Positions 42,666 through 51,519 of a stretch of DNA of 64,000 bases are shown in pieces. The notes beneath the pieces are model-generated. The model was not told where the DNA came from. It searched no databases and worked only from the letters and a program-made list of their open reading frames with translations. The stretch comes from Micromonospora sp. DSM 45708 (GTDB lineage Bacteria > Actinomycetota > Actinomycetes > Mycobacteriales > Micromonosporaceae). The first letter of the stretch is position 1. Every line of letters begins with the position of its first letter. The DNA is taken from contig NZ_CP154796.1 in NCBI RefSeq assembly GCF_039566955.1, positions 6,324,001 through 6,388,000 of the forward strand, given 5' to 3'. Both the position numbers and the translations under genes were made by a program.

Positions 42666-43748
42666 ATGGGCGTATTCGCCAGCACCGACGACCCGTCATC
42701 CTCGGGTCACGAGCAGGTCGTGTTCTGCCAGGACAAGCAGTCCGGTCTGAAGGCGATCATCGGGATCTACTCCACCGCGCTGGGCCCGGCCCTCGGTGGC
42801 ACCCGGTTCTACCCGTACGCCAGCGAGGCCGACGCCCTCGCCGACGTGCTCGACCTGTCGCGGGGCATGGCGTACAAGAGCGCCCTGGCCAACCTGGACC
42901 TGGGCGGCGGCAAGGCGGTCATCTGGGGTGACCCGGAGCAGCTCAAGAGCGAGGCGCTGCTGCGCGCGTACGGCCGCTTCGTGGAGTCGCTCAACGGCCG
43001 GTACTACACCGCCTGCGACGTCGGCACCTACGTCACCGACATGGACGTGATCGCCCGCGAGACCCGTTACGTCACCGGCCGCAGCGTGGAGCACGGCGGC
43101 GCCGGCGACTCCTCCGTCCTCACCGCCTGGGGCGTCTACCAGGGCATGCGGGCCGCCGCCGAGCACGTCTGGGGCACCCCGACGCTGGCCGGGCGCCGGG
43201 TCGGCGTGTCCGGCCTGGGCAAGGTCGGCAAGTACCTGACCGCGCACCTGCTGTCCGACGGTGCGGAGGTCGTGGCGACCGACGTCAACCCGCGCGCCCG
43301 GGAGTGGGTGCGCACCAACCACCCGCAGGTCACCCTGGTCGACGACACCGCGGCGCTGGTCGCGTCCGACATCGACGTGTACGCCCCGTGCGCGCTGGGC
43401 GGCGCGCTGAACGACGAGACGGTGCCGGTGCTGCGGGCCAAGGTGGTCAGCGGCGCGGCTAACAACCAGCTCGCCCACCCGGGCATCGAGAAGGTCCTCG
43501 CCGACCGGGGCATCCTCTACACGCCGGACTACGTGGTGAACGCCGGCGGCGTGATCCAGGTCGCCGACGAGATCGAGGGCTTCAACTTCGAGCGGGCCAA
43601 GCTGCGGGCCACCCGGATCTTCGACACCACGCGGGAGATCCTGCGGCTCGCCGACGACGAGGGTGTCCCGCCGGCGGTGGCCGCGGACCGGCTCGCCGAG
43701 CGGCGGATGGCCGAGGTCGGCCGGCTGCGCACCATCCACCTGCGGTGA
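42666..43748 (+). CDS. vdh: Valine (leucine) dehydrogenase
   Basis: 360 residues. The catalytic Lys region [14 protein letters not shown] and substrate strands [10 protein letters not shown] are intact, and the NAD Rossmann motif [18 protein letters not shown] (about 178) is clear. [20 protein letters not shown] end ([18 protein letters not shown]) is typical. It oxidatively deaminates valine and related branched-chain amino acids, feeding acyl-CoA precursors. A good ribosome site (AGGAG) precedes the ATG at 42666. Confidence 0.94.
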   Translation: MGVFASTDDPSSSGHEQVVFCQDKQSGLKAIIGIYSTALGPALGGTRFYPYASEADALADVLDLSRGMAYKSALANLDLGGGKAVIWGDPEQLKSEALLRAYGRFVESLNGRYYTACDVGTYVTDMDVIARETRYVTGRSVEHGGAGDSSVLTAWGVYQGMRAAAEHVWGTPTLAGRRVGVSGLGKVGKYLTAHLLSDGAEVVATDVNPRAREWVRTNHPQVTLVDDTAALVASDIDVYAPCALGGALNDETVPVLRAKVVSGAANNQLAHPGIEKVLADRGILYTPDYVVNAGGVIQVADEIEGFNFERAKLRATRIFDTTREILRLADDEGVPPAVAADRLAERRMAEVGRLRTIHLR

Positions 43749-43754
43749 AACGGT

Positions 43755-43788
43755 GCCCGGGGGCGGGTCACCGCCCACCCCCGGGGCC
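43755..43788 (+). terminator. Terminator-like hairpin after vdh
   Basis: GC-rich imperfect stem (GCCCGGGGGCGGG with its near complement, loop TCA) about 7 bases after the vdh stop. No T-tract, so termination is inferred from position. Confidence 0.5.
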
Positions 43789-44046
43789 ATACCTGCCCGA
43801 GTTGGGCGTTAAGCTGGTTTCGGTGCTTACGTAGCAGTTTGCCCGCTGTCACGGCCGGCCCCGGCAATCACCCCTTACCGGGTACACTTTGTGACGGCCG
43901 GAGCACTGCGACGCGCAGGCCGGTCGACGGTGACCCGAGGTGCCGAACGGTGGCATCCCCATGTACCGTAAGAGCCACGAGAGATGCCTGACGTCATCGG
44001 GGCCCGCCTTCGGGCTGCCCCGCATTCTGTGCGAGGGGGTCGAGCC

Positions 44047-44262
44047 ATGGGGCGCGGCCGTGCTAAGGCCAAGCAGACGAAGGTGGCCCGGGAGTTGAAG
44101 TACCACTCCCCGAACACCGACCTAACCGCCTTGCAGCGTGAACTGGCGGGTAGTGGTAAGTCTGAGCACAACTTCGACGACGACTACAAAGAGTATGTCG
44201 ACGACGATGACGAGGACCACGCAGACGACGACCCGGACCCCTGGGCCCGTCCGACCCGCTGA
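44047..44262 (+). CDS. DUF3073 protein
   Basis: 71 residues. The N-terminal MGRGRAKAKQTKVARELKYH is the DUF3073 signature, with a basic head, a short helix (TDLTALQRELAG) and an acidic Asp/Glu tail. Only found in actinomycetes as far as I know; function unknown. Start ATG 44047 follows GGTCGAGCC; an ATG at 43984 was rejected because the added residues are not part of the family. It lies where Streptomyces also has it, between vdh and purM, but here amcA/amcB-like genes intervene. Confidence 0.93.
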   Translation: MGRGRAKAKQTKVARELKYHSPNTDLTALQRELAGSGKSEHNFDDDYKEYVDDDDEDHADDDPDPWARPTR

Positions 44263-44276
44263 CCTCCGGTCACATC

Positions 44277-44304
44277 TGAGCACGCGGTAGCCCCCGCGTG
44301 CTCA
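44277..44304. terminator. Terminator-like hairpin after DUF3073
   Basis: 11-base perfect stem (TGAGCACGCGG / CCGCGTGCTCA) with a six-base loop, 15 bases after the DUF3073 stop. Confidence 0.65.
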
Positions 44305-44339
44305 CGCATGTGCTCAGCCGGAGCCGGCGGAGCACCGAC

Positions 44340-44396
44340 GATCAGGGACCTGCCGCACCGGGACGCCTCCCCGACTGCGCCGGCAGGTCCTTGATC
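44340..44396. terminator. Long hairpin between DUF3073 and amcA-like genes
   Basis: 16-base arms (44340-44355 and 44381-44396) pair with one mismatch around a 25-base loop. It sits 12 bases from the amcA-like stop, so it likely terminates the minus-strand cassette, or bounds an inserted segment. Confidence 0.6.
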
Positions 44397-44408
44397 GCGG
44401 CCCGGCGC

Positions 44409-44621
44409 TCAGCGCGGGCGGTTGTTCCAGTTGTAGAACGTCGGGATGTTCTCGAAGTGGTTCCACGCGCACACCGCGCTGCCGCCGTCGCCGCCCGACG
44501 CCTCCGCCCGCAGCAGGCGCGCCGCCTCCGCCTCGTGGAGCAGCGCGGTCAGCCCCGCGGCTACGTCCCGCACCCGGCCGGCGACCGTGTCCCGGTCGGT
44601 GTCACTGGTGATCTCGGGCAT
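44409..44621 (-). CDS. amcA: Cyclophane RiPP precursor, AmcA-like
   Basis: 70 residues. A helical leader (RDTVAGRVRDVAAGLTALLHEAEAARLLRAEA, about 10-40) is followed by a Gly-rich hinge and a core with repeated aromatic-x-Asn units, ending in AWNHFENIPTFYNWNNRPR. Three-residue aromatic-x-x cyclophanes formed by radical-SAM maturases of the AmcB type fit WNH, FEN, YNW and WNN well. A GGAGGG ribosome site lies inside the end of the upstream maturase gene, with which it overlaps by 20 bases. The exact ring positions are inferred. Confidence 0.75.
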   Translation of the reverse strand: MPEITSDTDRDTVAGRVRDVAAGLTALLHEAEAARLLRAEASGGDGGSAVCAWNHFENIPTFYNWNNRPR

Positions 44622-45717
44622 GCTCCAACACTCCCTCCAGTAGGCGGATCTTGCTGTTGCGGCAGTGCTCGGTCTCCGTACCGTCGAACCGCCCCTGCTC
44701 GAAGTAGCGGTTGGCGGCATGGCCCCCGCCGCAGAAACCGAAGTACGCGCAGGACGCCCGGCACGCCTCCACACCGGTGAGGAACTCACCGACCCAGGGC
44801 GTCCGCCCGGCCCCGGCGAGGATCTCGCCCAGCGGGGTGACCAGCACGTTCCCGCTGCCGAAGTCGCCGTACCGGGGGTCGGTGAAGCCGGCCAGCTCCG
44901 GCGAGAGGACCACCACCGAGCCGTCGTGGCCGACCGTCGGAATCGGGTCGAGCCGGCGGGGCAGCAGATCGTCCGCGGCGCCGGCCAGCACCGCGCCGGC
45001 GTACCGCAGCGACCACTCCACCTCGCGCAGGTGGATCCGGGGCTCCCGACGCCAGGCGGCGACCAGCTCCGACCAGAAACCGGTGACCGAGGCGGCGTCC
45101 CGGGCGTTCGACCGGGTGTTGACCCCCTCGGTCTCCTCGATGTTCACGCCCAGCACCTCGCAACCCAGGTCGAGGAAGTAGGCGTACAGCTCGTCCGCCA
45201 GGCCCGGCTCCGGCCGGGAGACCACCGCCAGGGCCGAGAACGGCAGCCCGTGCCGGCGCAGCGCCGCCACCCCGGCCACGATCCGGTCGTACGCCGGCCG
45301 GCCACCCCGGGTGACCCGCTCGCCGTTGCGCGCCCGCGGACCGTCCACGCTCACGCTGACCCGGACCCGGTGCTCGGCGAAGAACGCGCACCAGGCGTCG
45401 TCGATGAGCGTGGCGTTGGTCTGCACGTGATGCTCGACCTCCGGCCCGAACGGGGCCAGCAGCGCGGCCAGGTGCTCCCGCCCGGCCGCGAGCGGCTCCC
45501 CGCCGTGCCAGACCACGGAGCACCGGCCCCGGGCCGCCCAGCGGTTCACCGACGCCGCCACCGCCTCGGCCACCGCCACCGACATCCGCCGGTCCGCCGC
45601 GCGCAGCGGCAGGTAGCAGTAGGCGCAGTCGAGGTTGCACAGCGTGGTCGGCTGCATCACCACGTACGAGGGGACGGCGGCGATGCCGCGCATCCCCCCG
45701 GGCGAGCGTGCAGCCAT
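44602..45717 (-). CDS. amcB: Radical SAM/SPASM peptide maturase, AmcB-like
   Basis: 371 residues. The radical-SAM cluster motif is CNLDCAYCYLP (residues about 27-34), followed by VVWHGGEPLA. A SPASM-type C-terminal domain carries GVEACRASCAYFGFCGGG and a final EHCRNSK Cys (about 290-355). The order and neighbour precursor identify it with cyclophane-forming maturases (AmcB), which cross-link aromatic side chains to the beta-carbon of a nearby residue. ATG 45717 follows GGGGGAGGGG. It is transcribed with the precursor and set between DUF3073 and purM. Confidence 0.85.
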   Translation of the reverse strand: MAARSPGGMRGIAAVPSYVVMQPTTLCNLDCAYCYLPLRAADRRMSVAVAEAVAASVNRWAARGRCSVVWHGGEPLAAGREHLAALLAPFGPEVEHHVQTNATLIDDAWCAFFAEHRVRVSVSVDGPRARNGERVTRGGRPAYDRIVAGVAALRRHGLPFSALAVVSRPEPGLADELYAYFLDLGCEVLGVNIEETEGVNTRSNARDAASVTGFWSELVAAWRREPRIHLREVEWSLRYAGAVLAGAADDLLPRRLDPIPTVGHDGSVVVLSPELAGFTDPRYGDFGSGNVLVTPLGEILAGAGRTPWVGEFLTGVEACRASCAYFGFCGGGHAANRYFEQGRFDGTETEHCRNSKIRLLEGVLEHARDHQ

Positions 45718-45831
45718 CGACCCCTCCCCCGCGTGCCTAAAAAAACCGAACCTTCAGGCTAGGCGGCGGCGGCCACTCGGGTGAACCCCCGATCAGGTGC
45801 CCGGCTGATCAGCGCTGGGTGACCAGCCCGG
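45718..45831 (-). promoter_or_regulatory. Promoter region of the amc cassette
   Basis: 114 bases between the purM stop and the amcB start, both on the minus strand. On that strand there is a run of seven T (complement of 45739-45745) flanked by TAGGC/GCCTA. No canonical promoter elements stand out; the T-run could terminate purM transcription. Confidence 0.4.
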
Positions 45832-46986
45832 TCAGCCCCGGGTGTGCTGCCCGACCATCTGCACGTTGCCGGAACCCTCGATGATCTCGCCGGCCTGCCA
45901 CGCGTCGACGCCGCGGCCGGTCAGGGTGGCCAGCGCGCGGTCGGCGTCCTCGGCGGCGACGATGGCGAACATGCCGACGCCCATGTTGAACGTCGACTCC
46001 ATCTCCGGGTCCTCGATCCGGCCCTTGGACTGGATCAGGTCGAAGATCGGCTGCGGCTTCCAGGTCGACCGGTTGACCACCGCGTCGACGTGCTCCGGCA
46101 GGACCCGGACCAGGTTGCCCGGGATGCCGCCGCCGGTCACGTGGGCCAGCGCCCGCACCTCGGCCTCGGCGATCAGCTTGAGGCAGTCCTGCGCGTAGAT
46201 CTTGGTCGGGGTGAGCAGCTCCTCGCCCAGCGTGCGCTGGCGGCCGAAGTCGTCGATCACCACGTCCAGCCGCATCCGGCCGGCGCCCAGCAGCACGTGC
46301 CGGACCAGCGAGTAGCCGTTGGAGTGCAGGCCGGAGGAACGCATGGCGATGACCACGTCGCCCACCTCGACCCGCTCCGGGCGCAGGATCTCGCTCTCCT
46401 CCACCACGCCGACGCCGGTGGCCGAGATGTCGTACTCGTCCGGGCGCAGCACACCGGGGTGCTCGGCGGTCTCGCCGCCCAGCAGCGCGCAGCCGGCGTA
46501 CCGGCAGCCGTCGGCGATGCCGGCGCCGATCTCGGCGACCCGGTCCGGGACGACCTCGCCGGTGGCGATGTAGTCGAGCAGGAACAGCGGCTCGGCGCCG
46601 CAGGCGACCAGGTCGTCGACGACCATGGCGACCAGGTCGATGCCGACCGTGTCGTGGATGTCGAGCTGCTGGGCGATCACCAGCTTGGTGCCCACGCCGT
46701 CGGTGGAGGACGCCAGGATCGGGCTCTTGTACTTCTTCGTGTCCAGCCGGAACAGGCCGGCGAAGCCGCCCAGGTCACCCATGACCTCCGGGCGCCGGGT
46801 CTCCCTGACCTTCGACTTGAGCAGCTCGACCGCGCGGTCGCCCGCCTCGATCGACACCCCGGCGTCGGCGTACGAGACCGAGCGTTTGCGCTGCGTGCGG
46901 CCGGACCCCGCCGACCAGGGCTGGCGGTCGCCGCCGGCGCCCGTCGGGCTGGATCCTGCGCCGCTGCGCTCGGACACGTGCGTCAC
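45832..46986 (-). CDS. purM: Phosphoribosylformylglycinamidine cyclo-ligase
   Basis: 384 residues. AIR synthetase signatures: SYADAGVSIEAGDRAVELLK near the start, STDGVGTKLVIA, GGETAEHPGVL and HVTGGGIPGNLVRVL. It performs the fifth step of IMP synthesis, FGAM to AIR, with ATP. The N-terminal 35 residues are a Ser/Arg-rich extension preceding the conserved core. It is transcribed from the minus strand, downstream of purF. Confidence 0.95.
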   Translation of the reverse strand: MTHVSERSGAGSSPTGAGGDRQPWSAGSGRTQRKRSVSYADAGVSIEAGDRAVELLKSKVRETRRPEVMGDLGGFAGLFRLDTKKYKSPILASSTDGVGTKLVIAQQLDIHDTVGIDLVAMVVDDLVACGAEPLFLLDYIATGEVVPDRVAEIGAGIADGCRYAGCALLGGETAEHPGVLRPDEYDISATGVGVVEESEILRPERVEVGDVVIAMRSSGLHSNGYSLVRHVLLGAGRMRLDVVIDDFGRQRTLGEELLTPTKIYAQDCLKLIAEAEVRALAHVTGGGIPGNLVRVLPEHVDAVVNRSTWKPQPIFDLIQSKGRIEDPEMESTFNMGVGMFAIVAAEDADRALATLTGRGVDAWQAGEIIEGSGNVQMVGQHTRG

Positions 46987-47041
46987 GGTTCTCCCCTTTG
47001 TGGTCCCGCGGGGCCGGAACGCCGGACCCGCGTCGGTGGTG

Positions 47042-48559
47042 CTACGGGTGATGGGTCGGTGTGGCGACGAGCGGGCCGGTGGGCTCGGCCGCCTCGGCGA
47101 CGACCCGGCGACCCACTCCCTCGAGCACGTGCTTGCCGATCAGGTTCCCGGCCGGCAGTTCGATCGGGTACTCCCCATCGAAGCACGCCCGGCAGAGTCG
47201 GGTCTTCGGCTGCTCGGTCGCCGCGATGAGGCCGGGCAGCGAGACGTAGCCCAGCGTGTCGGCGCCGATCGACCGCCGGATGCCATCGTTGTCCAACCCG
47301 TTGGCCAGCAGTTCGGCCCGGGTGGCGAAGTCGATGCCGTAGAAGCAGGGCCAGCTGACCGGCGGCGAGGAGATCCGGACGTGGACCTCCAACGCGCCCG
47401 CCTCCCGCAGCAGCCGGACGATGGCCCGCTGGGTGGTGCCCCGGACGATCGAGTCGTCCACCACCACCAGCCGTTTGCCGCGGACGTTCTGCCGCAGCGG
47501 GTTCAGCTTGAGCCGCACGCCGAGCGCGCGCAGCGTCTGCGAGGGCTGGATGAACGTGCGCCCGACGTACGGGTTCTTCATCAGGCCCTGGCCGTAGGTG
47601 ATGCCGGACTCCTCGGCGTAGCCGATGGCCGCCGGGGTGCCGGACTCCGGCACCGGGATCACCAGATCCGCCTCGACCGGATGCTCCTTGGCGAGCTGGC
47701 GGCCGATCTGCACCCGCGCCGCGTGCACGTTCCGGCCGGCGATGGTGGCGTCCGGCCGGGCGATGTAGACGTACTCGAAGAGGCAGCCCTTCGGCTCCGG
47801 CGCGGCGAACCGGCTGGAGCGCAGCCCGTCCTCGTCGACGGCGATCAGCTCGCCCGGCTCCACCTCGCGGACCACGCTCGCGCCGACGATGTCCAGCGCG
47901 GCGGTCTCGCTCGCCACCACCCAGCCGCGCTCCAGCCGGCCGAGCACCAGTGGGCGCACGCCGTGCGGGTCACGCGCCGCGTAGAGCGTCGACTCGTCCA
48001 TGAAGACGAAGCTGAACGCGCCGCGGAGCTGCGGCAGCACCTCCAGCGCAGCCGCCTCGACCGAGAGGTCGGGCCGGCTGGCCAGCAGCATCGTGACCAG
48101 CGACGTGTCGTTGCTCGACCCGTCGGAGTCCAGGCCCCGGGCGGACACCTCGCGCTGCAACTCGGCGGTGTTGACCAGGTTGCCGTTGTGGGCCAGCGCG
48201 ATAGTGGTGCCGGCGCTGGTGGCCCGGATCGTCGGCTGGGCGTTCTCCCAGGTCGAGCCGCCCGTGGTGGAGTAGCGCGCGTGGCCGATCGCGACGTGCC
48301 CGCGCAGGCTGGCCAGGGTCGGCTCGTCGAACACCTGGGCGACCAAGCCGAGATCCTTGTAGACCACCACGCCCGAGCCGTCGCTGACCGCGATCCCCGC
48401 GGCCTCCTGGCCGCGGTGCTGGAGGGCGTAGAGCCCGAAATAGGTGAGGTTCGCGACCTCTTCCCCGGGCGCCCAGACACCGAAGACGCCGCACGCGTCC
48501 TGGGGGCCGGGTCGCTGGGGGTCAAGGTCGTGGCTCAGCCGGCCATCGCCTCGGGGCAC
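47042..48559 (-). CDS. purF: Amidophosphoribosyltransferase
   Basis: 505 residues from GTG. A short propeptide (about 22 residues) precedes catalytic Cys23 of the N-terminal nucleophile glutaminase (CGVFGVW). The phosphoribosyltransferase motif VVVDDSIVRGTTQ and the C-terminal iron-sulfur Cys region (CFYGID, CRACFDGEYP) are typical of B. subtilis-type enzymes. It catalyses the first committed step of purine synthesis. Start GTG 48559 is supported by CGAGGGAG upstream. Confidence 0.95.
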   Translation of the reverse strand: MPRGDGRLSHDLDPQRPGPQDACGVFGVWAPGEEVANLTYFGLYALQHRGQEAAGIAVSDGSGVVVYKDLGLVAQVFDEPTLASLRGHVAIGHARYSTTGGSTWENAQPTIRATSAGTTIALAHNGNLVNTAELQREVSARGLDSDGSSNDTSLVTMLLASRPDLSVEAAALEVLPQLRGAFSFVFMDESTLYAARDPHGVRPLVLGRLERGWVVASETAALDIVGASVVREVEPGELIAVDEDGLRSSRFAAPEPKGCLFEYVYIARPDATIAGRNVHAARVQIGRQLAKEHPVEADLVIPVPESGTPAAIGYAEESGITYGQGLMKNPYVGRTFIQPSQTLRALGVRLKLNPLRQNVRGKRLVVVDDSIVRGTTQRAIVRLLREAGALEVHVRISSPPVSWPCFYGIDFATRAELLANGLDNDGIRRSIGADTLGYVSLPGLIAATEQPKTRLCRACFDGEYPIELPAGNLIGKHVLEGVGRRVVAEAAEPTGPLVATPTHHP

Positions 48560-48727
48560 CTGCCGCTCCCTCGTGCTGGGGGGTCTGGACTGGCCTGGCG
48601 GAGTCGGGGGGCAGCTCCGCACCGTGGGCCGGGACCGTCGTCGGCCACCAGTGTACGCGAACACACGTCGCCACCGACAGTCACGAACCGTCTGCGGAGC
48701 GTGGCTCGGGACGCCCGCGCCGGCCGG

Positions 48728-49081
48728 TTAAATCGGGAGGTACGCGGAGAGGTCGGCGCGGTTGCCGGAGACCCGTACGCGACCCTCGGTGACCGCCTCG
48801 GCCCAGCCGAGCCGTCCGGTGGCCACCGCCAGCCAGGTGGCCGGGTCCATCTCCACCACGTTCGGCGGGGTGCCGCGGGTGTGTCGCGGCCCCGGCACGC
48901 ACTGCACCGCCCCGTAGGGTGGGACGCGCACCTCCACCGATCGGCCGGGCGCGCGCTCCGTGAGGGCGGTCAAGAGCGTCCGGACCGCCTCCCGGAGCAC
49001 CGGCCGTTCGGGCGTACGCCCCTCGTCCAGCGCCGCCAGGGCGGCGAGCACCGAGTCGGAATAAGCGCGCGGAGAGGACAC
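48728..49081 (-). CDS. Sterol-carrier-protein-like (SCP2) small protein
   Basis: 117 residues from [28 protein letters not shown] is the SCP2/maleylpyruvate-isomerase-associated strand and helix; [16 protein letters not shown] closes it. These proteins bind hydrophobic ligands or are fused to mycothiol-dependent enzymes, but a mycothiol partner is not seen. It lies upstream of purF on the same strand; in Streptomyces a similar gene also neighbours purF, as I recall. A 168-base gap separates it from purF. Confidence 0.75.
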   Translation of the reverse strand: MSSPRAYSDSVLAALAALDEGRTPERPVLREAVRTLLTALTERAPGRSVEVRVPPYGAVQCVPGPRHTRGTPPNVVEMDPATWLAVATGRLGWAEAVTEGRVRVSGNRADLSAYLPI

Positions 49082-49241
49082 GACGGGACGATACGACCCC
49101 GCAGGAGGCCACCCGACGCCGGCCCTGGGTAGAGATGATCCGGTCAGACAAGGCATAGTTGCCGACGGCGTAATTCGTACCGTGAGTGATCAACCCGGCC
49201 GGACCGGCCGGCGGGAAGATCAGACCCGGAAGGCGGTGGAC

Positions 49242-51431
49242 GTGTCCACACACCGACGTGCCTGGAAGCATCGGGCCGGTGTGGTCGTAGCGCTGGTCTT
49301 CGGCGCCCTGCTCACCGTCCCCGCCACACCCGCCCTCGCGGCGAACATCGTCACCGCCGACAACTCCGTGACGATCGAGGCCGGCAAGAGCAGCACGGTC
49401 AACGTCTTGGTCCGGCTGGGCGACGGTGAGACGTCCGCCGACATTGACGTGACCGGCCTGCCGGATGGCGTGACCTGTGGGGGCTGCGGTCCGCTCGACT
49501 TCGGTGGCCAGCCGACGAAGCAAGTCACCTTGACGCTGTCCGCCGCCGGGAACGCGCCGGATGCCAACGGCAGGCAGGCGAGGATCACGGTCACGGGTGA
49601 CGGCGGACGTCAGCTCCGGGTCACGGTCAAGGGCGCGGCTGCTCCTCCCCCGCCGCCGCAGCAGCCGCAGACCGTCAAGACGGTCTCCGGCAAGGTGGTC
49701 AACTCCGACGGTGAGCCGATCTCCGGCGCGCTCGTCATGCTGCGCGACAGCGCCGGCAAGGAGCGCCGGACGAACACGAACGGCAGCGGCAACTTCAGCT
49801 TCAGCGGCTCCGCCGACAACCCGATCGCGCCCGGCCGGATCGATCTGGGCGCCTCCGCGGACGGCGCGACCCCGAGCGCCAAGTCGATCAACGCCGCCGC
49901 CGGCCAGTCCGTGACCGGCGTCCGGATCAGCGTGGCGCTCAAGGCCTCGGCCAGCCCGAGTGCGACGCCGTCGGCCAGCGAGTCGGCCCCGCCGTCCGAG
50001 GAGGTCACCGAGGACGAGGTCACCGAGGGCCCGGCCACCGAGGCGCCGGCCGCCCAGCAGCCGTCCGCCAACGAAGACTCCGGCGGCTTCGGCAACTGGC
50101 TGCTGATCCTGCTCGGCGGCCTCTTCGTCGCCGTCGGCGTGGGCACCATCGTGCTGCTCTACATGCGCCGCAAGAACGACGAGGGCGACGGCGACGGTCC
50201 CGACGGGCCGGCCGGTCCGGGTGGCCCGGGTGGGGCGGCGGCGGGCGCGATCCCCGCGGCCCACGGCGCCTACCGGGGCGTGGACGACCAGACCCGGGTG
50301 GTCAACGGCATGGGCGCCGGGCCGGCCCCGACCATGGTCGGGGGCGCCGCGATGAGCGAGGCGCCGACCATGCTCCAGCGCCCGGTCGTGGACGACGTCC
50401 CGCCGGACCCGTACGGCGCGCCCCCCGGGCCCGCCTACGGCGTCGGAGCGGGGCAGGCCGGCTACGGCTACGGCGACGACGCGCCCGCTCAGGGCGGCTA
50501 CGGCGGCGGCTACGGCAACGCGCCCTCCTCGGGCGGCGGCTACGGCAACGGCCCGTCCTCCGGCGCCGGCTACGGCAGCCCCGACTACGCGGCCGGTGCG
50601 GCCGGTGCGGCCGGCTACTCCGCACCCCAGGGCGGCGGGTACGGCAACGAGCGCTTCGACGAGCCCACCGGCCGCTACACCGGCGACAGCACCCAGTACG
50701 CGCCGGCGGCCGACCCGTATCCGACAAGCACCTACCAGCCTGAGCAGGGTCGGGGCTACGACCAGCCCGGCGCGGGTCAGTACGGCCGGGGCACGGAGCA
50801 GGCCGACGGCTACGGCGGTGGCTACGGCGCTGCCGACCCGGCGGGTGGCTACGACACCGCTCCGGCGGGCGGCTACGACGGCGGCCGGCAACAGGGCGGC
50901 TACGGCGACGCCCCGACCGGCGGCTACGGCGCTGCCCCGACGGGTGGCGGCTACGACAACGCCCCCGCCAGCGGCTACGGCGACGCCCCGGGCTACGGCG
51001 ACAGTCGGCCGGGCGGCGGCTACGACAACGCTCCGGCCGGCGGCTACGACGGCGGCCGGCAACAGGGCGGCTACGGCGACGCCCCGACCGGCGGCTACGG
51101 CGCTGCCCCGACGGGTGGCGGCTACGACGGTCGCCCGCAGGGCGGCTACGACGCCGGCACGGCCGGCGGGGGCTACGGCAACGGCCCCGGCGGCTACGAC
51201 GGCGGGCACCAGCAGGGCGGCTACGACCAGCGTGGCGGTTACGGCGACGGCTACGGCCAGCAGGGCGGTTACGGCCAGCCCGGCGGGTACGGCCAGGAAC
51301 CGCCGCAGCAGCGCGGCCCCGGCTACGACAACCAGGGCGGCTACCCCGAGGATCCGGCGCAGCCCGGTCGGGGCCGTGCGGACGGTACGCCGGAGCGGGG
51401 CGGGCGACGCCTCGACTGGCTGGACGACTGA
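49242..51431 (+). CDS. Membrane-anchored Gly/Tyr-repeat protein
   Basis: 729 residues. A signal peptide (AGVVVALVFGALLTVPATPALAAN) precedes an external domain (about 40-240) with a carboxypeptidase-regulatory-like beta-sandwich (SGKVVNSDGEPISGALVMLRDSAG). A membrane helix (WLLILLGGLFVAVGVGTIVLLY) leads to a roughly 400-residue cytoplasmic tail of GGYG/GGYD repeats, with an exact 88-base DNA duplication (50870-50957 and 51041-51128). The tail resembles prion-like or phase-separating regions. Start GTG 49242 fits GGAAGG; GTG 49182 is an alternative. Possibly an adhesion/envelope protein with regulated cytoplasmic tail. Confidence 0.83.
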   Translation: MSTHRRAWKHRAGVVVALVFGALLTVPATPALAANIVTADNSVTIEAGKSSTVNVLVRLGDGETSADIDVTGLPDGVTCGGCGPLDFGGQPTKQVTLTLSAAGNAPDANGRQARITVTGDGGRQLRVTVKGAAAPPPPPQQPQTVKTVSGKVVNSDGEPISGALVMLRDSAGKERRTNTNGSGNFSFSGSADNPIAPGRIDLGASADGATPSAKSINAAAGQSVTGVRISVALKASASPSATPSASESAPPSEEVTEDEVTEGPATEAPAAQQPSANEDSGGFGNWLLILLGGLFVAVGVGTIVLLYMRRKNDEGDGDGPDGPAGPGGPGGAAAGAIPAAHGAYRGVDDQTRVVNGMGAGPAPTMVGGAAMSEAPTMLQRPVVDDVPPDPYGAPPGPAYGVGAGQAGYGYGDDAPAQGGYGGGYGNAPSSGGGYGNGPSSGAGYGSPDYAAGAAGAAGYSAPQGGGYGNERFDEPTGRYTGDSTQYAPAADPYPTSTYQPEQGRGYDQPGAGQYGRGTEQADGYGGGYGAADPAGGYDTAPAGGYDGGRQQGGYGDAPTGGYGAAPTGGGYDNAPASGYGDAPGYGDSRPGGGYDNAPAGGYDGGRQQGGYGDAPTGGYGAAPTGGGYDGRPQGGYDAGTAGGGYGNGPGGYDGGHQQGGYDQRGGYGDGYGQQGGYGQPGGYGQEPPQQRGPGYDNQGGYPEDPAQPGRGRADGTPERGGRRLDWLDD

Positions 51432-51519
51432 CCATCTTTCCCGTGCCACCCGTGGCCGTCCGGCTCCTGCCGGGCGGCCACGCTCGTCACCGAGCCCGCC
51501 GGTGCCAGGGCGAGGAGGC

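Noticed and set aside
50460..51330. Repeated block resembling a CRISPR array
   Set aside because: The repeats are in-frame GGYG/GGYD codons inside a coding region with unequal spacing and no cas genes.
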